Below, piece by piece: positions 1 through 10,170 of a stretch of DNA of 64,000 nucleotides. This stretch comes from Candidatus Planktophila sp. (GTDB taxonomy: Bacteria > Actinomycetota > Actinomycetes > Nanopelagicales > Nanopelagicaceae). The notes beneath the pieces were generated by a model. The model did no database searches. It worked only from the letters and a program-made list of their open reading frames with translations, and was not told the DNA's origin. The DNA lies in NCBI GenBank assembly GCA_030649935.1, contig JAUSFN010000026.1, positions 1-64,000 of the forward strand, read 5' to 3'. A program made the translations under genes and the position numbers. Positions within the stretch are counted from its first letter, which is position 1. Every line of letters begins with the position of its first letter.

Positions 1-3000
1 AGTCGGTGTTGGAGTCGGTGTTGGGGCCACTGCGGCCCACACTGCAAAAAGAGTTAATGATGAAGGAGGGGTGTAGGGACTGCTCACAGCCGACCCCGAT
101 GTAGAGGTAGACCAACCTTCGAAAGTAAATCCTGATCTCACTAACGTGCCAATGCTTGGCAACGTAAGTGCGGTGCCCCCCACAGTAAATGTGGATGCAG
201 AAGGTGCGGATCCCCCCGTATTCGAATTTCCATTATAGGAAACGGTATAAGTGGTCGCCGCCGTCCATTGGGCATAGAGCGTAATTGCACCAGCGCTAAA
301 CGGATAGCTTGCGCTATTTGCATTGGATGTTCCACTGCCACCAGAGGATGTATTCCAACTGGCAAATGTGAAGTTGGTTCGAGTAAATGTATTTGCCGTT
401 AAGTTCGTCGCCACTCTTGCAACTTGGGTGTAATCAGATCCCGTGCCAGCATTGGCATTAAACGTAACGGTCGAATTCCATGCTGCATAAACTTTCGCGC
501 TCGAAGTTGGTGAATAGCTAGCACCCCCGGCACCAAGAGATGTTGTTAAACCAGTCTCTGAAAACCAACCTGCAAACGTATAACCAGTTTTCGTTGGAGT
601 TGGCAATGTAATTGGAGTGCCACCTGTAATGAAATTAGATGAAACTGTTGAATTATCAGAGGTCGCACCGTTGTAATCATAAGTCGTGGTGTATGTAACC
701 CCAGTCCATTGTGCATATAGCGTAGAAGCTCCGGCATTAAATGGATAGCTGGCACCATTGGCATAGGAGACTGATGCCGAACCTGCGGTTATCGACCAAC
801 CTGCAAATGTGTAATTAGATCTGCTAAAACTATTAGATGTTAGTGCCGTGGCTTTATCTGCAGTCTGTGTGTAATCTGAACCCGTTGCACCATTTGCGTT
901 AAAAGTAATAGTGGCGTTCCACTGTGCATAGAAGGCAATTGCGGAAGTGACAGTTAAAGTATCTCCTGCGGAATAATAAGTTCCTGATCCATTTGCCGCC
1001 GTATTCCATCGTGAAAATGTATAACTAGTTTTAGAGATTCCTGAACCACTTGAGAGAGTAAAAGTTGCACCACTATTTACAGTACTTGTATCCGGGACTG
1101 AGCCGCCAGAAGAACCATTTCCATTATATGAAACACTATAAGTAGGTAGGGTCCACTGTGCATACAAAGTAGTAGCTCCACCAGTAAATGGGTAACTAGC
1201 ACCATCAGCATAGGCAACCGAAGCAGATCCGGACGTAGTGGACCAACCTGCAAATGTGTAGTTTGTTTTTGTGAAACCGTTAGAAGTTAAAACCGTGGAA
1301 GTATCTGCAGTCTGTGCAGCTGTTGAACCGCCTGTCGAAGTATTACCATCAAAGGTGACGGTTGAATTCCACCGGGCATAGAGCGTGACCGAGGAAGTAA
1401 ATGCATAACTTGCAGCATTTGCATATGAGGTTCCAGAACCACTAGCAGATGTGTTCCAGTTTGCAAATGTATATCCAGTTCTAGTAAAGCCATTCGATGT
1501 CAGCGCTGTCACTGTATTAGCACTCTGTGCAGCTGTTGAACCGCCAGTAAAACCATTACCATCAAAAGTAACGGTAAAAGTACTCGCATTTACAGTGAAG
1601 GATCGAAGTACTTGCTCGGCAGGACTAAAAGTTGAATTTCCAGGTTGATCCGCCGCTAATGTGCACGTCCCCGCTGCCAGAATTGTGATAACAAAGCCGG
1701 AAACCGTACACACGCTTGTCGTGCTACTTGTTACCGAAACAGTTAATGCGCTACCGGAGGTGAACGGCGCGATTATCGGAGCCGCTGAGCCCACTGAGAT
1801 GTCTGCAATTTCATCAAAAGTAATTGTCTGAGCCGTATAAGTACCAAAGGTGAAACTTCTGATTGTTGATGCTGTAGTAATCGCTCCACCAGTAACAGCG
1901 ACGGTTCGGGCTCTATAGTAAACCGTATTTCCATTAACAATAAATGTAGTTAGTGCGGATCCACTCATTAGGTGACTAAGGGTTGAGCCCGAACTAATTG
2001 TGAGTTGTGGAAAAACAGCAGATGAACTTGAAAATACACTGTCGTCGTTAACTCCCGAAGCCCAGTCTGTCGTCGGATCGTCGATTAATCGGACGATTGT
2101 GACACCCGAATCGAGGGCAGAACTCGAGCTGACTTCATATTCAACATACACCGCAGTTTGGTTTGGATCTACAGTTGAATTTAGAGTAGCAGTTGTTGGT
2201 GTGATTGATGTTGCCAGATCCGTAGTGACTGTGGGAGTTGCTACTGGTTCAGTAGTAGTAAATGAAAGTATTTCACCGTAGACCGTACCGATTCTAGCCC
2301 TATAAAAATATGTAGTTCCACTTGTAAGACCGGTTAGTGCAGTGTTCACACCATATGACTCCGTGGCAGTAGTCGTGGTAGTACCAAGCGTGACAGTTGT
2401 AAATGTTGCTAAAGTCGAACTTGTTCCATATTCGAAGACAACACTTAATCCAGATGTGCCGTTTGGGTCGATAGTGGCGGGCAATGTCGCCGTTGTATTC
2501 GAACTAAAAACGGAGCCAGACGAAATGGCAGGAAGTGTCACCACTTCAACCGGGAGAGTTGGAGTGGTGACAGTGACTACCGTTGTAGCAGTACCGCAAG
2601 TTCCGGCAGAGCTTACATTTGAATAAGTCGATGCGGTGGCACCGATTACGATAGTTCCAATTTTCGCAACGGCACTGTTAGCATAAACAAAACCTGCACT
2701 TGTTGAACAGGCGACGGTCTCCTCCATTGTATAGGTCAGCAAAACAGAGGTGCTAGCCGCAACGGTAATCGGCTGGCTAAAAATCAATTTGTTTGATGAA
2801 TTTAGCAAAGGCTCTGCAGTCGTGGCACCAGCAAGCCTGACGCTACTTGCGACATATGTTAATCCTGACGCTGGAGTGTCTATCACGTTGTCGAAAGTAA
2901 CCGGTGCTGATCCACTATTTGTTAGGGTAATCGTGTAAGAGAACTGCGTTTTATTAGATCCTGGTCGAGTTGTTGTGGTGCTAGCATTTTTCGTCATGCT

Positions 3001-3966
3001 CGTGCTAATTGTGACCGTATTTGAACTTACTGTGGCCACGGGTAGTGAACCTACATCTGTATGCTTGACTTGAGTTCCACTTGTAATCTGCGCAATTGGC
3101 ACAACCGTTGGTGCGGTAGCGGACTTACCAATAATTTTAAAAGTGTATGTGGCTTCATAACAAAGTTTTGTATTGTAACTACTCAAACTTGTAATTTGGA
3201 GTTCATTTACAATTGTTGCCTGTAGCCCGCTATTGCATTGGAGTTGAGAGTAAAGAGCGACTGACGTAGAGACAAGCCTCAAAGCGCTAGTCGGCCACGA
3301 AGATTTCGAGACAGGAGATATCCACATCATGTTTGGATCAGATGAAGGGCCCGCCCCAATAGTTCCTGTCTGGCCCTTCACAAAAATAGTCATTGTGCCG
3401 CCAAGAACATAAGTGGTTGTAGAAGGTGTGATGGTTAAGACTTTATTGGCCGCCGCTTTAATTGTCTCTGAGACTTTATTAAATGAATAAGTACAACTGT
3501 ACAGTTCGGTGGACCCTGTTAACCCAGGCTGCCCGCTATAGACTCGAAGTGTGTGTGCTTGAGCAGAGAGAGTAGAACTCTTGGCCTTTAAAAGAAAGAA
3601 TGAAGTTTGAGAGCTGCCAGTTGAAATATCTCCCACTGGCAAACTGGCATCGTTTGGATTTGCAAGTGAAACTACTCCACCTGTAAAGGTGTCCAACTTT
3701 GCCTATACGTTTGTTTTTGTAGAATTCGCAGTAATTTTGTAAGCAACGTACTCCGCATCAACGTTTTGACTCTGCCCTGTATCAACATAAAATATTTTTC
3801 CATGTTTTGGTGCGACAGTAATTCCGTTTTGATCGGTAACGCCGGCATCACAAGCGACTGCCGCGCTTGCTGGGATTATCGTTGCAACGGTTATTCCTGA
3901 AAGTAGGGATGCGAAAAGAACGGCTACCAAAATGGCATGAATTTTTTTACGCAATCTTGAATCCAT
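1..3966 (-). pseudogene. Large secreted/surface protein: signal peptide, N-terminal domain, DUF11/FN3-like segments, ~7 InlB/Flg_new-type repeats, PT-rich linker; runs off left edge; in-frame TAG at 3703-3705
   Basis: Minus-strand frame reads MDSRLRKKIHAILVAVLFASLLSGITVATIIPASAA... then TAG, then continues in the same frame without another stop seen to position 1 (AKLDTFTGGVVSLANPNDASLPVGDISTGSSQTSFF...; repeats such as FTRTGYTFANWNTSASGSGTSYANAASYAFTSSVTLYARW). The TGG/cca frame was checked at several repeat positions (265, 478, 706, 919, 1153, 1369, 1456, all congruent 1 mod 3). GGAG 5 nt upstream of the ATG at 3966. Confidence 0.8.
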
Positions 3967-4085
3967 TTCTCCGCAACCTACTTGCCAGTATTTTAGGGCT
4001 CGAAAGACCATAGCGCCTAATAATTTCAATTTTTCCCCGTTAGCGAATTGAGTAATTAACTCAATTCATGGCCTCACAAGAAGAA

Positions 4086-4116
4086 AAGCCCCCGGTGGGA
4101 AAGGCACCGAGGGCTT
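4086..4116 (-). terminator. Rho-independent terminator-like hairpin, T-rich tract on minus strand
   Basis: aagcccccggtg-ggaaagg-caccgagggctt: 12-bp stem with one mismatch, 7-nt loop; minus-strand downstream sequence TTTTCTTCTTG; lies 7 nt from the 3' end of the tRNA fragment at 4123. Confidence 0.7.
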
Positions 4117-4119
4117 AAC

Positions 4120-4168
4120 TTGTGCGCGCGGAGGGGTTCGAACTGCCAACCCTCACGCCCGAAGACAA
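4120..4168 (-). repeat. tRNA-Arg(UCG) 3'-end fragment (degenerate beyond the T-arm), candidate distal attachment site
   Basis: 24-bp perfect match ttgtgcgcgcggaggggttcgaac (4120-4143) to 5617-5640 at the 3' end of the intact tRNA, followed by weaker similarity (gccaaccctcacgcccgaag vs cccaaccttctgatccgaag). Confidence 0.7.
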
Positions 4169-4435
4169 GGCACGCAGGAATCTCTAGTGTGCTGGAATCT
4201 GCTCAGTCAGTCACTGCAAAGTTAAGTCGTTTTTGCCGTCATATACAGTGTCATGAGATATGTGCAGCTTGTGACCCGCGTGTGACCCCGAGCAGGACTG
4301 CAAAACTGGCTCAGATCGAATGGGAACCTATTCCTCACACCTTAGAAGTCAACCAAGCCTGAGGCAGACCCTTGCAAGACCATGAATTTGAGAGTAATTT
4401 GACATGTATTAGGGGTGAATTGAGGAGTACCCACT

Positions 4436-5467
4436 ATGGCGGTACTGGCGAGAAAGTATCGAACGATCATTATTGTCACTGCGCTTATTGCGTTGGCAAG
4501 TCCATCAATGATTTTGAGTGCATCAGCTGTCCCAACGTACCGCTCTGGTCATCCACCGGTTATCATCTCCGCGGTTATTGATTCGCAGCGAAGACTTGAA
4601 GTTGTGTACAGGGCCGACGATGGTCTTACCTATGGCGGAAAGGTTTATTTTGATAATAACCCTTTGAACGCTGAGCCCCCCGCTTATGTAGACACTAAGT
4701 ACGGGAATTTTATGTACTGTAATAACAAATCTAACTGTTTGGCCCGATGGTCATTACCAGTTACGCCGGATGTTGGACCCTTTACATTTCTCTCTGAGCC
4801 ACTAGATCCAATCAGATTTCCTAACGGAACGTATTATGTACAGATTGAGAGCTTCAATGAGGACCCCTTCCCAAGTACGCGATACTGGGAAAATTCGGCC
4901 GTCTCCGTTGTGCTTCTCACCACTGTCTCAAGTTCTGCATCCATAAGTGTCGAGAAACTCGACGCGTTGAAGTTGCCCATCGATAACGGATCAGAACGAT
5001 GCTCTCAACTTCGCCAACGACTAACTCTTGGAAATCGCCTTGCTACTGCCATAAATGCGAATGTCAAAAGGTGGAACACTGCCCTTGAAAAAGTAAAAAA
5101 TCCGCCGGCAAATCTCAAAGCTGGATTAGAAGCGATATCGGAATGGATTGTTGGAGTTTCGGCTTTGCGAGAAAAGGATAGAGCGGATGCTGATGCAGTT
5201 TGTGGAACCGCTCCAGAATTAGTCGGATTGAATGGAAACTTCACCCCGATACCCGTACCTCCATCAAATGGTAAGTCGGCCTGCACGAAAATTCGAAACC
5301 AGTTGAATTATCTCAATCAAGAGTTACAGAAGGTCGTTGGCAACATTACTATGACGAATCTGAACCAAGTGGTGCGTATCAGGCAATTAAGGACTCGATT
5401 TGGACAATTATCTACGAGTTTGGTGCAGGCTTGGCCGACCGCTCTTAAGGCGTGTGCTCCTATTTGA
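4436..5467 (+). CDS. Secreted protein of unknown function
   Basis: 343-aa ORF with N-terminal signal peptide (MAVLARKYRTIIIVTALIALASPSMILSASA); GAGGAG upstream; no family recognised. Confidence 0.7.
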   Translation: MAVLARKYRTIIIVTALIALASPSMILSASAVPTYRSGHPPVIISAVIDSQRRLEVVYRADDGLTYGGKVYFDNNPLNAEPPAYVDTKYGNFMYCNNKSNCLARWSLPVTPDVGPFTFLSEPLDPIRFPNGTYYVQIESFNEDPFPSTRYWENSAVSVVLLTTVSSSASISVEKLDALKLPIDNGSERCSQLRQRLTLGNRLATAINANVKRWNTALEKVKNPPANLKAGLEAISEWIVGVSALREKDRADADAVCGTAPELVGLNGNFTPIPVPPSNGKSACTKIRNQLNYLNQELQKVVGNITMTNLNQVVRIRQLRTRFGQLSTSLVQAWPTALKACAPI

Positions 5468-5619
5468 TATTCAAGTCTCTTCAAAGTGTTTTAATAGTTG
5501 CAAGGCGGCTGAAGTACTTGAATTAGTTGGCGCGCGTGTAAAACTCCACCCTTGGAAAAGTTCGCCGAAGTTGTTGCAACGACCGGCTGAAACCAAGTCC
5601 GGAGTAATACAACACATTG

Positions 5620-5692
5620 TGCGCGCGGAGGGGTTCGAACCCCCAACCTTCTGATCCGAAGTCAGATGCTCTATCCGTTGAGCTACGCGCGC
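5620..5692 (-). tRNA. tRNA-Arg (anticodon UCG)
   Basis: Minus strand GCGCGCGTAGCTCAACGGATAGAGCATCTGACTTCGGATCAGAAGGTTGGGGGTTCGAACCCCTCCGCGCGCA; full cloverleaf, anticodon loop CTTCGGA. Confidence 0.95.
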
Positions 5693-5960
5693 TGGGTTGC
5701 TAAGAATACACATTGTTGGAACTCAGGCGTTATGTTTATGTGCCAGTTCAATCGCTTCGCGAAATGGATCGAATGCACCCGAATGAAGGGTTCCTCCCAT
5801 AACCCAATCAAAAAACGTCCTGAACCAATTGCCATTAACCCTGCTTCGCAGGACGAGTTTTTTGTGATGGTTGTACCTTCGGGCTCACTATGGATAGAAT
5901 CATTGAACTTAGTTCAACAAGTTTTTGTCCTTGACCCATTTCCTTATAAACGGAGGTCCG

Positions 5961-7055
5961 ATGGATCAATCCGATTCCGTCGTTCAACTGCTCGATAGTA
6001 ATGGCTCATTCACCAACGATTCACTTTTCACCTCCACATTAAAAGAATCAGAGTTAATTGATTTTTACCGAGACATGGTTTTAGTTCGTGCCATCGATGA
6101 GCAAGCGACTGCTTTACAGCGGCAAGGTGAACTTGGTTTGTGGGCGCCTTTACTTGGGCAAGAGGCGGCGCAAATTGGTTCTGCCCGCGCTATGAAAAAA
6201 CAGGATTTTGCTTTTTCAACATATCGTGAACATGGAGTTGCATGGTGCCGTGGTGTAGATCCAGTTGACATGCTTAGTTTTTGGCGGGGAACAAAGCATC
6301 AAGGATGGGATGCAAATCAATATCGGTCTTATGGTTACCAAATTATTATTGGCGCCCACGCATTACATGCAACTGGTTATGCCATGGGAGCTTACCTCTC
6401 CAGGAACACTGAAACAGGCGATGCAGGAATAGATCAAGCTGTAATGGCCTACTTTGGTGATGGCGCCATGAGTGAAGGCGATGTAAATGAGGCATTTGTC
6501 TTTGCCGCTTCTTACCAAGCTCCGGTTGTATTTTTCTGTCAAAATAATCAGTGGGCAATCTCTGAACCAACAAAGCGTCAAAGTCGAGTGCCCCTTGCAT
6601 ACCGTGCCGCAGGTTTCGGAATTCCTGGCATACGAGTAGATGGAAACGATGTCATTGCTTGCTATGAAGTTACTCGGCAGGCATTAGATCGTGCACGTTC
6701 AGGCCAAGGTCCGACTTTAATTGAAGCAATTACTTATCGAATGGGCGCACATACAACATCAGATGACCCCACCAAATATCAGGTTTTTAGCGAAGTTGAA
6801 CTTTGGAGAGATAGAGATCCAATCGAGAGATTAAAGGTCTACCTGCGCGCTAAGGGCGTTCTCAATAATGAGTTAGAGAGTGAAATATCTAATGAAGCTG
6901 CCACATTAAGCGAAAGGATGCGCGATGAGTGTCGAAAGCTTCCAGATCCAAATCCACTTTCGATGTTCGACCATGTTTATTCTGAGAGCGATCTGAATAT
7001 CGATGAGCAAAAGAGAGAAGTCGAAACAATTCTCTCTAGATCGCAGGATAATTAA
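5961..7055 (+). CDS. 2-oxoacid (branched-chain/pyruvate) dehydrogenase E1 component, alpha subunit
   Basis: TPP-binding GDGAMSEGDVNEAFVFAASYQAPVVFFCQNNQWAIS; ggagg upstream of ATG 5961 (ORF track start is 5925). Confidence 0.9.
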   Translation: MDQSDSVVQLLDSNGSFTNDSLFTSTLKESELIDFYRDMVLVRAIDEQATALQRQGELGLWAPLLGQEAAQIGSARAMKKQDFAFSTYREHGVAWCRGVDPVDMLSFWRGTKHQGWDANQYRSYGYQIIIGAHALHATGYAMGAYLSRNTETGDAGIDQAVMAYFGDGAMSEGDVNEAFVFAASYQAPVVFFCQNNQWAISEPTKRQSRVPLAYRAAGFGIPGIRVDGNDVIACYEVTRQALDRARSGQGPTLIEAITYRMGAHTTSDDPTKYQVFSEVELWRDRDPIERLKVYLRAKGVLNNELESEISNEAATLSERMRDECRKLPDPNPLSMFDHVYSESDLNIDEQKREVETILSRSQDN

Positions 7056-7056
7056 A

Positions 7057-8040
7057 ATGCCCCAACTCAGTATCGTTCATGCCCTTAATCAAGGTCTACA
7101 CCGCGCAATGGATGCTGATTCCAAGGTACTCCTCATGGGAGAAGACATTGGCAAGCTAGGCGGGGTATTTCGAGTAACCGAAGGGCTTCAAAAATCTTTT
7201 GGGGACGAGCGCGTGATCGATTCTCCATTAGCTGAATCTGGAATTGTAGGTACGGCTATCGGCCTAGCGCTCTACGGATTTCGCCCCGTTGTCGAAATTC
7301 AATTTGATGGCTTTGTCTTCCCCGCTTTCGACCAGATCGTTGTTCAACTCGCCCGAATGCGCTTTCGCTCGGCCGGTGCATTGAGCCTTCCCATCACTAT
7401 AAGAATGCCTTATGGGGGTGGAATTGGCTCCGTTGAACATCACAGTGAATCTCCAGAAGGGTATTTTGCGGCAACCCCTGGATTAAGAGTTGTTACATGT
7501 TCTAATTCGCATGATGCTTACTGGATGATCCAACAATCTATTGCAAGTGATGACCCGGTTATTTTTCTAGAACCAAAAAGGCGATATTGGCAAAAGAGTG
7601 AGGTCAACACTGATTCACATCTCAACAATATATCGGCGTTGCATGAAGCAAGGGTTTTAACTGAAGGTTCAGATTGCACAATTATTGGTTACGGCCCGAC
7701 CATTGCGACATGTTTGCAATCTGCTCGGCTTGCAGCCGAAGATGGAGTCTCTCTTGAAGTAATTGATCTGCGCTCTTTAAGTCCAATAGACATGCCTGTG
7801 TTAATTAAATCTGCTAATAAAACTGGTCGCGTGGTCATAGTTCACGAGGCTTCTCGCAGCGGAGGAGTTGGAGCAGAAATAGCTACACGCCTGACCCAAG
7901 AGTGCTTTTATAAACTAGAAGCACCTGTGATGAGAGTGACGGGTTATGACGTTCCATATCCTCCGAGTCGAATAGAGGATGATTACTTGCCAGATGCCGA
8001 GAGAATTCTCGATGCAGTTGAAAAGTGCATGGGTTATTAA
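7057..8040 (+). CDS. 2-oxoacid dehydrogenase E1 component, beta subunit
   Basis: ORF in operon after E1 alpha; GEDIGKLGGVFRVTEGLQ, PLAESGIVGTAIGLALYGFRPVVEIQF typical of E1 beta. Confidence 0.9.
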   Translation: MPQLSIVHALNQGLHRAMDADSKVLLMGEDIGKLGGVFRVTEGLQKSFGDERVIDSPLAESGIVGTAIGLALYGFRPVVEIQFDGFVFPAFDQIVVQLARMRFRSAGALSLPITIRMPYGGGIGSVEHHSESPEGYFAATPGLRVVTCSNSHDAYWMIQQSIASDDPVIFLEPKRRYWQKSEVNTDSHLNNISALHEARVLTEGSDCTIIGYGPTIATCLQSARLAAEDGVSLEVIDLRSLSPIDMPVLIKSANKTGRVVIVHEASRSGGVGAEIATRLTQECFYKLEAPVMRVTGYDVPYPPSRIEDDYLPDAERILDAVEKCMGY

Positions 8041-8044
8041 GATT

Positions 8045-9400
8045 ATGGAAACCTCTGGTTCAGAATTTGAGTTTCGACTTCCTGATGTGGGTGAAGGACT
8101 AGAAGATGCCGAAATTATTGAATGGAAAGTATCTGCTGGAGAAAGAATTCAGGTCAATCAACTAATTGTTGAGATCGAAACAGCTAAAGCTTTGGTTGAA
8201 CTTCCAACTCCTTTTGCCGGCACGGTGCTTGAACTTCTGGTCCACGAGGGCCAAGTTGTTCATGTAGGAACGCCCATCATTCGCATCTTGATAGAGGCGG
8301 AAAAGACGTCTGTCGCACCAACCACCGAGTTGAAATCTGAGCGCACCGAAATCTTGGTTGGTTCTGGACCTCGAAATGAGGAAACCTCGCACCGGAAACG
8401 TGCTACTCGAAACTATGGAACCAGAGTAGGTGCAGTTCGCTCCGATGCTCCAAAACCTCAGATGCCAAAACCTCCGATACTTAGTGTGCCTGAACCACGA
8501 TTTGAAGCTCCAGCTTCAATAAATAGCCGAATAATTGCTTTAGCAAAACCTCCTGTGCGCAGACTTGCTAGAGATTGTGGAGTGGATTTACTCTCCTTAA
8601 CAGGCAGTGGTCCCGAAGGTTCAATTACACATGAAGATGTTTTGGCCGCTGCCAACCGATTAAAAAATGAGACTAATCCAAAAAATAATAGCGTTGATGA
8701 ATTTAGAGAAACTCGCACTCCAATTCACGGAGTCCGACGTGTTATGGCTGAAGCAACGGTCGCTAGCGCCTTTACCGCACCTCACGTAACCGAATTCGTT
8801 ACAGTTGATGTGACTAGTGCGATTGAATTGTTAGATCGACTTCGAGCCCTACCTGAGTTTTCTGGAGTTCGACTCTCCATCTTGTCACTGCTGGCACGGG
8901 CAATGTGTATTGCAATGCCCAATACCCCTGAGGTAAACAGTTTTTGGGATGTGCAATCACAAGAGGTAGTTACTAAACACTACATCAATCTCGGCGTTGC
9001 AACTGCAACCGATCGCGGATTATTAGTGCCCAACGTTAAAAACGCAGAACAATTAAATTTTAAGAATCTTGCAAAGGCAATAGAAGAAGTGGTTGACGCT
9101 GCTCGTACAAAGAAAGCATCGTTAAGCCAGTTAACAGGTGGCACTATGTCTATTACTAATATCGGCGTCTTTGGAGTTGAAACTGGAACTCCAATCTTGC
9201 CACCTGGTGAATCGGCGATAGTCTGCTTAGGTGCAATCGTCACACGGCCTTGGGTTGTTGATTCTGAGATTGTAGCGCGGCACGTATGCACACTCTCTTT
9301 ATCATTTGATCATCGCTTAGTTGATGGGGCGCAAGGTTCAAAATTTTTAACCGACATCGCAAAATTATTACAAGAGCCTTCAGAACTTATTGCGCCTTAA
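8045..9400 (+). CDS. Dihydrolipoamide acyltransferase (E2)
   Basis: N-terminal lipoyl domain (VEIETAKALVELPTPFAGTV), E3/E1-binding domain (PPVRRLARDCGVDL), catalytic SLSFDHRLVDGAQGSKFL. Confidence 0.9.
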   Translation: METSGSEFEFRLPDVGEGLEDAEIIEWKVSAGERIQVNQLIVEIETAKALVELPTPFAGTVLELLVHEGQVVHVGTPIIRILIEAEKTSVAPTTELKSERTEILVGSGPRNEETSHRKRATRNYGTRVGAVRSDAPKPQMPKPPILSVPEPRFEAPASINSRIIALAKPPVRRLARDCGVDLLSLTGSGPEGSITHEDVLAAANRLKNETNPKNNSVDEFRETRTPIHGVRRVMAEATVASAFTAPHVTEFVTVDVTSAIELLDRLRALPEFSGVRLSILSLLARAMCIAMPNTPEVNSFWDVQSQEVVTKHYINLGVATATDRGLLVPNVKNAEQLNFKNLAKAIEEVVDAARTKKASLSQLTGGTMSITNIGVFGVETGTPILPPGESAIVCLGAIVTRPWVVDSEIVARHVCTLSLSFDHRLVDGAQGSKFLTDIAKLLQEPSELIAP

Positions 9401-9411
9401 TTGAAATCGTT

Positions 9412-10170
9412 TTAGTGACCAAGCCATTTGGGCACTCTTTTCTCTTTAAATGCTCGTGGTCCCTCTTGGGCATCCGCACTTTTATAAACCGGTTCCCAAA
9501 TTTCATTGGCCCGTATGCGTCCAGCTCCAAGAGTTGATTCGATAGTATTTCGAACCATAGCTTTACCTGCGGCTACAGAAAGCGGGGCATTGGCGGCGAT
9601 TTGAACTGCCATATCTCGAGCAGTTTCCATAAGAGCCTTTGAGGCAACCACTTTATTAACCAAACCTATTTCCAGAGCCCTTGAGGCCGAAATTGGCTGG
9701 GCAGTTAGGAGAAGTTCCAGTGCAACTCGTGGTGCAATTAATAAGGGTAAATGTGCTGCCCAAGGTGCGCCTCGCCCATGTCTTGCCTCTGTAATTCCAA
9801 AAGTGGCATGCTCGGCAGCAATAACCAAGTCGGCCTGCTGAACTAAATAAAAACCTCCACCAAATGCCAGACCGTTTACCGCTGCAATAACAGGTTTTGG
9901 AGTTTTTAAATCGGAGATGAAATCATCCTCAGGAACTTCAAGTCGCTGCTCAGACATTTCTTTTAAATCCGCCCCTGCACTAAAAGCAATATCTCCAGCC
10001 CCAGTAATTATTAAAACTCTAGCATTCTCATCATGAGTAAAGAGTTCAAGGGATTCTCGAATTCCGTTTCGTACTGCTGCGTTGAGGGCATTGCGAGCTT
10101 CAGCTCTGTTTATTGTTATCGTCGCAATTGAATCGGAGACTTCATAAAGAAGTTGGCTATTAGAAGTCAT
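9412..10170 (-). CDS. Enoyl-CoA hydratase/isomerase family (likely methylglutaconyl-CoA hydratase by context)
   Basis: NRAEARNALNAAV, AFSAGADLKEM, AVNGLAFGGGFYLVQQADLVIA crotonase motifs. Confidence 0.85.
   Translation of the reverse strand: MTSNSQLLYEVSDSIATITINRAEARNALNAAVRNGIRESLELFTHDENARVLIITGAGDIAFSAGADLKEMSEQRLEVPEDDFISDLKTPKPVIAAVNGLAFGGGFYLVQQADLVIAAEHATFGITEARHGRGAPWAAHLPLLIAPRVALELLLTAQPISASRALEIGLVNKVVASKALMETARDMAVQIAANAPLSVAAGKAMVRNTIESTLGAGRIRANEIWEPVYKSADAQEGPRAFKEKRVPKWLGH

Noticed and set aside
1-1610. Direct DNA repeats resembling a tandem or CRISPR-like array
   Set aside because: Periodicity is explained by InlB-like protein repeats in one open frame; units are divergent and lack fixed spacers.
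3703-3705. Genome-wide UAG recoding to explain the in-frame stop
   Set aside because: Other convincing genes end in TAG, e.g. LacI regulator (44065-44067) and ceramidase-like paralog 2 (47199-47201, immediately followed by the next ATG), so UAG works as a stop here.
5400-5713. ORFs 5400..5654 (+) and 5471..5713 (-)
   Set aside because: They run across tRNA-Arg; peptides like VAQRIEHLTSDQKVGGSNPSAR and RAEGFEPPTF are classic spurious translations of tRNA genes.
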